Shown: piece after piece, positions 1-4,762 of the stretch | How positions within the stretch are numbered: position 1 is the stretch's first letter | Layout of the letters: each line of letters opens with the position of its first letter | Assembly (NCBI GenBank): GCA_910578715.1 | Contig: CAJTRL010000075.1 | Span: forward strand, 1 to 16,557 | DNA length: 16,557 bases | Source of the DNA: an uncultured Lachnospiraceae bacterium | Lineage (GTDB): Bacteria > Bacillota > Clostridia > Lachnospirales > Lachnospiraceae | Direction: 5' to 3' | Position numbers and translations under genes: made by a program | Notes under the pieces: generated by a model | Databases searched by the model: none | Seen by the model: the letters and a program-made list of their open reading frames with translations, nothing else | What the model was told of the DNA's origin: nothing

Positions 1-1
1 A

Positions 2-382
2 ACAGGCTTTTCGTATCTTGGAAGGCAAATACACTTGCATGTCGGCGAAAGTGATTTCTATATGGATTTGCTTTTTTATCATGTCCGCCTTCATTGCTAT
101 GTTGTCGTGGAACTGAAAACAGAAAAATTCAAGCCAGAATTTGCAGGTAAATTAAATTTCTATGTCACGGCTGTCAATAAACAGATGAAAACAGAAAAGG
201 ATAATCCGACAATTGGTATACTTATATGTAAGGATAAAGATGATGTTGTTGCCGAGTATGCACTCGATGATATTTCACAGCCAATCGGAATTGCAGAATA
301 TGAATTGACAAAGGTGCTTCGTGAGGAATTTAAAAGCAGTTTGCCGACAGTAGAGGAAATAGAAAGTGAACTCTCCGAATAA
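2..382 (+). CDS. YhcG/DUF1016-type PDDEXK nuclease, C-terminal part (5' end outside window)
   Basis: The reading frame is open from base 2, so the gene begins upstream of the window; the TTG at 35 is internal, not a start. The visible 126 residues match the C-terminal domain of the YhcG/DUF1016 family, which has a PD-(D/E)XK nuclease fold. Family landmarks seen in order are GFSYLGRQIHL, FYMDLLFYH (catalytic Asp), VVVELK (the ExK pair), FKPEFAGKLNFY, DNPTIGILICK and the terminal PIGIAEYELT. The catalytic D and E-x-K are all present, so this part looks intact. Members are often found in accessory regions near restriction-modification genes; their substrate is not firmly established. Base composition is clearly more AT-rich than the transporter genes to the right, which suggests horizontal acquisition. 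The family call is confident; whether the whole gene is intact cannot be judged here. Confidence 0.88.
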   Translation, partial: TGFSYLGRQIHLHVGESDFYMDLLFYHVRLHCYVVVELKTEKFKPEFAGKLNFYVTAVNKQMKTEKDNPTIGILICKDKDDVVAEYALDDISQPIGIAEYELTKVLREEFKSSLPTVEEIESELSE

Positions 383-408
383 ATTGGCTTACGGCTTGTA
401 AGCCGATT
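382..408 (+). terminator. Terminator-like hairpin after the nuclease gene
   Basis: Starting at the last base of the stop codon, aattggcttac pairs with gtaagccgatt around a 5-base loop, giving an 11-bp stem with one G-T wobble. Only a short, interrupted T run follows, so termination may be weak. The position right after the stop codon supports the call. Confidence 0.5.
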
Positions 409-426
409 TGCAGTTTAAATAATTAA

Positions 427-946
427 GAGGATTTATTTCCAGAATGTTATATAACCTTTGATGAAACGAGAAATAGGATTTATGAATCAGACCCGATGGT
501 AAACGATGTTTGTGCAGAGTGTAATAATAAACGGATTTCATATATTGATAGCTATGCCAAGGATTTCATAGCGAGATATTTTATTCAGACTTATAGCGAA
601 AATGATGGGGTAGAAATTCATTTTTTTACTCAAACAGTACGATAAGAAACATAAACTATGAAACAGGACACATTACTTTAAATGAGATATAGAAAAAGAA
701 AATTTTCCAGATTTAGAAATTTCATATGTATTTAGATTTAATAGTGTACAGTTTTTATTTCTTTGTTGGGATAAAGAATCAAATAAAATTGAACAAAATC
801 GTACCGTTTTGCAATACCAAGATACATATTATTTTATGAATGAGAATGAAACAAAAGCAGTGTCGCCCTCGTACCCTTCGCTTCTTTATGTGAAGGGTAC
901 AAAGGCTTGCGCTTTTAATGTACAGAGAGAAAATATTTCCTACTAG
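427..946 (+). pseudogene. Frameshifted remnant of an HNH-like protein
   Basis: No intact gene lies here, but protein-like sequence continues through three frames. From 427 one frame reads EDLFPECYITFDE, then DPMVNDVCAECNNKRISYID, and stops at 643-645. The CxxC-N-N pattern after a FPE motif resembles HNH-type endonuclease N-termini; that is resemblance only. A second frame (about 627-692) gives YSNSTIRNINYETGHITLNEI and a third (686-946) gives KENFPDLEISYVFRFNSVQF. The first switch falls at a run of seven T (621-627) and the second in the A-rich stretch around 690; each is explained by one missing base. No start codon or convincing ribosome site precedes 427. The part after about 866 overlaps a hairpin and may not belong to the original gene. 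Either gene decay or homopolymer sequencing error could explain the breaks. Confidence 0.5.
871..900. repeat. 9-bp inverted repeat (hairpin)
   Basis: The sequence gtacccttc at 871-879 is matched perfectly by gaagggtac at 892-900 around a 12-base loop. It lies about 58 bp beyond the 3' end of the minus-strand DUF975 gene and could act on that transcript. However, no T tract follows on either strand, so it is not a standard intrinsic terminator. Confidence 0.5.
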
Positions 947-957
947 AGACCGTATCT

Positions 958-1671
958 CTACTGATTCACAACTGCGTACAACTCCGCCGGGTTTACGAGC
1001 CCGTTGTCGATGGCTCTGGTGCGGAGCAAAATATAGAGTCCGGCGTTGGTATGCGACTGATATGGCGTAACATAGAGCACTGCCAGAATCATACAGGTAA
1101 AAATGCTAATCAGGTACCAGCCGATGAAAGATAAATCCAGCACAAAGGCATTCCATTTTTCGCCGTCCATCATGGAAGTGCTGAGCTCAAGCGCGCGGCG
1201 GTAATCCATTTCCGGATTTTCTGCCAGCAGATAAGGAACCATCCGGTACTGGTAAGACTTATAAATGCCGGGGATGACGAAGAGCAGCGACCACAGGCTG
1301 ATAAACAGGTTCATCATGAAAATCGTTTTGCATACGTTTCCATAGCGCCCGCTTTTGAAACAAAATCCGACCTGTTCCACGCGGGAAGGCCTGATTCTGG
1401 AAGAAAGAAAAAAGTGCGAGCTGCCCACCGAGAGAGGATTGGTCAGAAAAATCTTTACCAGAATCGTCAGGATGGAAGCTATGCTCATCGGAACCGTAAT
1501 AGCCAGCAGCTGCCCCAATGAAAGTCTGCTGAAATTAATATCGTTGAAGCGCACGGTAAAATTTCCGATATTGCCGGCAACAGTAAGAATCAGGCATACC
1601 AGAATGGAGTTGCCAAAGCAGTTTTTAAGCGTTATACTCGCGTCAGTTTTTAAAGATTCTCTGGACCACAT
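958..1671 (-). CDS. DUF975 family integral membrane protein
   Basis: The 237-residue protein matches the DUF975 family of Firmicute membrane proteins, whose function is unknown. The N-terminus MWSRESLK is family-like. Hydrophobic segments lie at about 22-37, 53-75, 118-135 and 176-200. The most diagnostic stretch is IPGIYKSYQYRMVPYLLAENP (133-153, split here only by reading: IPGI, KSYQYRMVPYLLAENP), followed by a basic/acidic helix and FVLDLSFIGW (177-186) and LYVTPY near 199-204. The ATG at 1671 is preceded by an AGGAGA ribosome site 7 bases away, which fixes the start. It is divergent from the small membrane protein at 1977 and is probably a single-gene transcript. Its likely promoter lies beyond a large palindrome, so its leader RNA would be long and structured. 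The family assignment is firm; the role is not known. Confidence 0.9.
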   Translation of the reverse strand: MWSRESLKTDASITLKNCFGNSILVCLILTVAGNIGNFTVRFNDINFSRLSLGQLLAITVPMSIASILTILVKIFLTNPLSVGSSHFFLSSRIRPSRVEQVGFCFKSGRYGNVCKTIFMMNLFISLWSLLFVIPGIYKSYQYRMVPYLLAENPEMDYRRALELSTSMMDGEKWNAFVLDLSFIGWYLISIFTCMILAVLYVTPYQSHTNAGLYILLRTRAIDNGLVNPAELYAVVNQ

Positions 1672-1702
1672 GAAAGTTTCTCCTTTTATCGTTATTTGAT
1701 TG

Positions 1703-1883
1703 TAATAATTCCGCCTCCGCCCGGACAGAGCATCGTTCTCTGACGGAGGCCCTTGAAAAACGTCGGTACTTGGCGAAAAGGCAGCTTGCTGCTTTTGAGC
1801 CTAGTACCGCTACGATTTTTCACGGAGCGAAAGCGTGCCTCCAAAGAGAACGATGCTCTGTCCGGGCGGAGGCGGAATTATTA
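1703..1883. repeat. 181-bp long imperfect palindrome, MITE-like or structured-leader element
   Basis: The outer arms 1703-1741 and 1845-1883 are perfectly complementary over 39 bp. Inside them 1745-1750 pairs with 1837-1842, 1754-1763 pairs with 1812-1822 with one bulge, and 1764-1770 pairs with 1803-1809. The centre adds further short pairing around a small loop. The whole block can therefore fold into one hairpin. No ORF or transposase is inside it. It sits between the DUF975 start and the divergent promoters. The length, the perfect ends and the lack of coding sequence suggest a non-autonomous mobile or repetitive palindromic element. A structured RNA leader is the alternative. Only one full copy is in the window. 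Confidence 0.85.
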
Positions 1884-1895
1884 AATTTGATTTAT

Positions 1896-1924
1896 AGTAT
1901 AGCATAAAGGGGCTTTTCATTCAA
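1896..1924 (-). promoter_or_regulatory. Predicted sigma-A promoter for the DUF975 gene
   Basis: On the minus strand, TTGAAT (1924-1919) and TATACT (1901-1896) are separated by 17 bases, matching the consensus at 4/6 and 5/6 positions. Transcription would start near 1889 and pass through the whole palindrome before the DUF975 ribosome site, giving a leader of roughly 218 bases. It overlaps the predicted plus-strand promoter. Confidence 0.5.
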
Positions 1925-1942
1925 CAATCCGTGATGTAAAAT
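1914..1942 (+). promoter_or_regulatory. Predicted sigma-A promoter for the small membrane protein
   Basis: TTTTCA (1914-1919) and TAAAAT (1937-1942) are spaced by 17 bases, with 4/6 and 5/6 matches. The start would be near 1949, giving a short leader that contains the ribosome site AGGGAGAGG at 1961-1969. Its -35 overlaps the -35 of the divergent promoter, so the two may compete. Confidence 0.42.
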
Positions 1943-1976
1943 AACAAATGCAGAATAACAAGGGAGAGGTCTGTAT

Positions 1977-2426
1977 ATGGCGAAGAAAAGAAGAAAAAAG
2001 AAAAAAGGCATCGGAAAAATCATCTTATTAAGTCTGGTTATCGCGGCATGTCTTGTGTGTATTTTTATGCTGGGCAAAGGTTACTTTGTGGACAGCATTA
2101 AGGATAAAGTGACGGAAAAGGTAGTGGAACAGGCGGCGCAGCAGGTTATCGAGAAAGCGCTTGAAAGCGCGGGAGAGCCCCAGGCGGCTGAGAAGGCGAA
2201 AGAAATCGTGGCGAATATGGACGAGGAAGACAAGGAACAGGCTCAGGAAATCATCGGCAAGTATGCGAACAGCCAGACCATTTCCGACTGCATGGAGATT
2301 GTGGGAGACGGCATCAATGAGGAATCCCTCGAAGAAGTCCAGCAATATCTGGAGCAGAGTGTATCGGAAGAGGATATGAATAAATTACAGGAGCTTTATC
2401 AGAAATATGGGGCGGAACTGCAGTAA
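1977..2426 (+). CDS. Small single-pass membrane protein with helical extracytoplasmic region, unknown function
   Basis: This is a 149-residue protein of no family I recognise. A very basic N-terminus (residues 2-10 are mostly Lys/Arg) precedes one membrane segment at about 13-32. By the positive-inside rule the rest should lie outside the membrane. Residues 40-149 are rich in Glu, Lys, Gln and Ala with almost no Pro or Gly, and look strongly alpha-helical, possibly coiled coil. There is no signal-peptidase or lipobox motif, so it is probably a membrane anchor. The ATG at 1977 follows a strong AGGGAGAGG ribosome site by 7 bases. The gene converges on the histidine kinase gene, with 15 bases between their stop codons. 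The gap contains only a short palindrome (2431-2445), not a convincing terminator. A link to the kinase is possible but rests on adjacency alone. Confidence 0.72.
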   Translation: MAKKRRKKKKGIGKIILLSLVIAACLVCIFMLGKGYFVDSIKDKVTEKVVEQAAQQVIEKALESAGEPQAAEKAKEIVANMDEEDKEQAQEIIGKYANSQTISDCMEIVGDGINEESLEEVQQYLEQSVSEEDMNKLQELYQKYGAELQ

Positions 2427-2441
2427 TATGGTGAAAATTTT

Positions 2442-3737
2442 TCACAGGATTACCGTGAAAATACTGCCGCCGCCCTCAGCGTCCGTTACCTGGATGCTCC
2501 CGCCGTGGGCTTTTACAATTTCATAGGCAATGGAAAGGCCAAGCCCGAAGTGCTCTTTTGTGCTCCGGGCTTTTTCTACCCGGTAAAAACGGTCGAAAAT
2601 TTTCTTTTTATCTTCATCGGAAATGCCGATACCGTTGTCTTTAACGGAAAGATAGAAATGCTCCTTTTTATAAGAAAGGGAAAGCGCTATTCTGCCGTGT
2701 TCCGGGGTATAGCTGATGGCATTATGCAAAAGGATAGAGATGACCTGGCTGATGCGTTCCGGGTCTGCGGAGCATGGCGGAAGCGCTTTGTCCGGAAGGC
2801 TGATGGAGAGCGTAATGGATTTGTCTCTTGCCAGGGGGTCAAAGGCCTCATAGGAGTTCATCAGAAGCGTGTCCAGCTCGATGGGTTTCGGGCGTACGGC
2901 GAAGCGTTGGTTATCGGAACCGGACAGGGTAAGCATATCGTTGACGAGAGAAGACATGCGGAGCCCTTCCTGATGAATAGTCTTTAAAAAGCCCTCCTGT
3001 TTTTGGACGGGGGCGTTTTTGCAGCATTCGGCAGCCGACAGGATAACGGCGAGCGGCGTGCGCAGTTCATGGGACGCGGAAGCGACAAACTGCACCTGTT
3101 TTTGGTGGTTTTCCATGATGGGCTTTAAAAGAAGCCCGGTGAAGAGCCAGGAAAAAACGGTCAGCGCCAGTATAGCGGCCAAATCAATTAAAATGAAATG
3201 AAAGCGCTGTTCCAGAATCTGTTTTTCCAGCGTCTGTAAGGAGGAAAGAACGATGATTTCCAGCGATGAGGCATTCTGCCCCATATTGATGACGCTTCCG
3301 AAGTATTCCACGTCCGTGGACTGGGAAACGAATCTAAATTCAGAATGGAAAGAAGCATAGGAGGAATTTCTTTCGGAGGAAGCGTCCACCTCAATAATAC
3401 GCTCGTACGCATTCCGGCATTCATCCAGAAGAAGGCTTCTTGAGGAGTTTTCCGGGGTGTCGTTTAACTGATTATAAAGAAAAGGAACGCCGCCGTCCAG
3501 CACATAAAAAAGATAATTGCCCTGGGCTTCCATTTTGGAAAGCCATTCCATGGAAATAACGGACTGCTGTTCTAAATTGGTCGTAATGGTATTGATATCG
3601 TTTTGAAAGGACTGGAACTGATTCCGGTAAAGCCCCGTTTCTGAAACGTAGAGATAACAGAGGGACATGATAATCATAATGACGGCGGTAATCCCGGCGC
3701 AGAGCAGAGTAAGCCGTATGTGAACTTTCCTGAACAT
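2442..3737 (-). CDS. Sensor histidine kinase, two-membrane-segment type without an evident HAMP domain
   Basis: The 431-residue protein is a membrane histidine kinase. Membrane segments lie at about 9-31 and 181-203 and enclose a roughly 150-residue extracytoplasmic sensor region with no recognised domain. The H-box FVASASHELRTPL puts the phospho-accepting His at 223. The N-box contains LLHNAISYTPEHG (Asn 339), the G1 box is DNGIGIS (367-373), the F-box KIFDRFYR is at 379-386, and the G2 box is FGLGLSIA (397-404). All catalytic motifs look intact. Only about 18 residues separate the second membrane segment from the H-box, too few for a normal HAMP domain. The ATG at 3737 lies 3 bases after the regulator's stop codon, with its AGGAG ribosome site inside the regulator gene, so the two are co-transcribed. 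The likely role is to sense an extracellular ligand or cell-surface state and phosphorylate the adjacent regulator. Confidence 0.95.
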   Translation of the reverse strand: MFRKVHIRLTLLCAGITAVIMIIMSLCYLYVSETGLYRNQFQSFQNDINTITTNLEQQSVISMEWLSKMEAQGNYLFYVLDGGVPFLYNQLNDTPENSSRSLLLDECRNAYERIIEVDASSERNSSYASFHSEFRFVSQSTDVEYFGSVINMGQNASSLEIIVLSSLQTLEKQILEQRFHFILIDLAAILALTVFSWLFTGLLLKPIMENHQKQVQFVASASHELRTPLAVILSAAECCKNAPVQKQEGFLKTIHQEGLRMSSLVNDMLTLSGSDNQRFAVRPKPIELDTLLMNSYEAFDPLARDKSITLSISLPDKALPPCSADPERISQVISILLHNAISYTPEHGRIALSLSYKKEHFYLSVKDNGIGISDEDKKKIFDRFYRVEKARSTKEHFGLGLSIAYEIVKAHGGSIQVTDAEGGGSIFTVIL

Positions 3738-3740
3738 GAA

Positions 3741-4415
3741 TTATTTCTCCTGAAGGCTGTAACCGATACCGCGTATCGTTTTAATCTGCAGACGGCTTCC
3801 GGTTATTTGCAAACGTCTCCGCAAAAAATGGATATAATTATCGAGATTTCCCTCTTCCACATCGCTTTCCGGGCCCCAGACTTTCAAAAGAAGCGTCTGA
3901 CGCGGCAGTGTCTGTCCTTTGGAGCGCAGAAAAGTTTCCAGAAGGGCGGCCTCTCTCTTGGAAAGGGTACAGCTGCCGGAAGGGCCTTTCAGAATACCTT
4001 CCGAAGCCTGCCAGGTAACATCTGAAACGCTCAGCAGTTCGGAGTTTGTCAGCGTATGGGGGCGTCTTGCCACACAGCGGATTCTGGCAAGAAGCTCCTC
4101 GAAGGCAAAGGGCTTAACCAGATAGTCGTCGGCGCCCAGGTCAAGGCCGGTTACCTTGTCGGACAGCGTGCCGAGCGCCGTAATCAGGATGACGGGCGTC
4201 ACAATCCCTTTTTTTCTTAAAGAAGTCAGGATATCCGTTCCCTCTAAATGCGGAAGCATCCGGTCTAACAGGATGATATCGTAAATATTTTGTTCCCCGT
4301 AAAAAAGAGCTTCTTCCCCGTCAAAACAGGAATCTACCGTAAAACCTTCCGTTTCCAGCTGATAAGTAAGCGTATTGTTCAGTTGTTTGTCGTCTTCTGC
4401 AAGCAAAATTCTCAT
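3741..4415 (-). CDS. OmpR/PhoB-family response regulator
   Basis: The 224-residue protein has a receiver domain (1-115) and a winged-helix DNA-binding domain (about 130-222). Receiver landmarks are the acidic pair D8-D9, phospho-acceptor D51 in LLDRMLP, T79 and K101 in LVKPF. The C-terminal domain shows LSKREAALLETFL, WGPESDVEEGNLDNYIHFLRR and the terminal IKTIRGIGYSL, all typical of OmpR-type wings. The start MRILLAEDD is the usual one for the family, although the ribosome site upstream (AAAGGT region) is modest. It is the first gene of the regulator-kinase operon. Three TTAGAGA-type direct repeats with an 11-bp period lie in the divergent region upstream, which is the usual operator form for this family. 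The inferred targets are therefore its own operon and the lipoprotein cluster. Confidence 0.96.
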   Translation of the reverse strand: MRILLAEDDKQLNNTLTYQLETEGFTVDSCFDGEEALFYGEQNIYDIILLDRMLPHLEGTDILTSLRKKGIVTPVILITALGTLSDKVTGLDLGADDYLVKPFAFEELLARIRCVARRPHTLTNSELLSVSDVTWQASEGILKGPSGSCTLSKREAALLETFLRSKGQTLPRQTLLLKVWGPESDVEEGNLDNYIHFLRRRLQITGSRLQIKTIRGIGYSLQEK

Positions 4416-4490
4416 TTCTGTAATAACCGTACCTTTCTTTCGGTCTGCTGGGGACTCTTTTCCTTATAATATCATATTCCAGACGATTGC

Positions 4491-4533
4491 GAAACGTATT
4501 CTTCCAGGACAGCGGTTATAAAGAATGCGTTTC
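4491..4533. repeat. 13-bp inverted repeat in the regulator-gene leader
   Basis: The sequence gaaacgtattctt (4491-4503) and aagaatgcgtttc (4521-4533) are inverted copies with one mismatch, separated by 17 bp. The arm centres are 30 bp apart, about three helical turns, which would suit a dimeric protein. It would also lie in the leader RNA of the regulator operon if that starts at the predicted minus-strand promoter. No T tract follows. A weaker alternative promoter for the regulator gene (TATTAT at 4471-4466) lies just downstream on the minus strand. Confidence 0.6.
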
Positions 4534-4555
4534 ACTATTTCCTATATCACATTTT

Positions 4556-4588
4556 ATTTTAGCAATGAAATCTTTAATTATTCTCTAA
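4556..4588 (-). promoter_or_regulatory. Response-regulator-type promoter module facing the regulator operon
   Basis: On the minus strand TTAGAGA (4588-4582) is followed after 4 bases by TTAAAGA (4577-4571), then 9 bases, then TAAAAT (4561-4556). The 11-bp repeat period and the missing -35 are typical of promoters activated by OmpR-family regulators. The same spacing appears in two plus-strand modules nearby. It implies autoregulation of the regulator-kinase operon, with a leader of about 130 bases. Confidence 0.68.
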
Positions 4589-4614
4589 AAATATTTCGTT
4601 AAAAATTTTATTTT

Positions 4615-4647
4615 TTAGAGATGATTTAGAGACAGGACTGTTATGCT
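4615..4647 (+). promoter_or_regulatory. Response-regulator-type promoter module 1 facing the lipoprotein cluster
   Basis: TTAGAGA at 4615-4621 and again at 4626-4632 (11-bp period) are followed after exactly 9 bases by TATGCT at 4642-4647, a 4/6 match to a -10 hexamer. No -35 is evident. The transcript would start near 4654 and run through module 2 into the first lipoprotein gene. Confidence 0.62.
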
Positions 4648-4648
4648 G

Positions 4649-4678
4649 TTACCGTCAAAACGGTAATGAGAAGGGAGG
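4649..4678 (+). other. Small hairpin plus orphan Shine-Dalgarno-like sequence
   Basis: The sequence ttaccg (4649-4654) pairs with cggtaa (4661-4666) around a 6-base loop. It is followed by AGGGAGG (4672-4678), a near-perfect ribosome site with no ATG, GTG or TTG at usable spacing after it. The only ATG nearby (4666) opens a five-codon frame. This may be the relic of a lost gene start between promoter modules 1 and 2. Confidence 0.4.
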
Positions 4679-4707
4679 AATAGAGTTTTCAAGAAATTTT
4701 TAAGATT

Positions 4708-4740
4708 TTAGAGATTCCTTAGAGATTAACTTGTTATCAT
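4708..4740 (+). promoter_or_regulatory. Response-regulator-type promoter module 2, main promoter candidate for the lipoprotein cluster
   Basis: TTAGAGA at 4708-4714 and 4719-4725 (11-bp period) are followed after exactly 9 bases by TATCAT at 4735-4740, a 5/6 match to a -10 hexamer. The predicted start near 4747 leaves only about 16 bases before the ATG at 4763, so the ribosome site GGAGAGGAG (4748-4756) would sit at the very 5' end of the message. Confidence 0.72.
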
Positions 4741-4762
4741 GTAACATGGAGAGGAGTAAGGC

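Noticed and set aside
944..960. Short inverted repeat tagaga/tctcta at the DUF975 stop codon as a terminator
   Set aside because: The 6-bp AT-rich stem has no T tract after it on the minus strand; too weak to call.
1355..1699. 114-codon plus-strand frame overlapping the DUF975 gene
   Set aside because: It is antisense to a gene with a clear family match and ribosome site, and no motif was recognised.
1703..1883. Insertion sequence
   Set aside because: It has no transposase ORF and is only 181 bp; at most a non-autonomous element, so it was listed as a repeat.
2431..2445. Palindrome gtgaaaatttttcac as a bidirectional terminator between the convergent genes
   Set aside because: It is an A/T-centred palindrome with essentially no loop and a weak stem, so it would not form a stable terminator hairpin.
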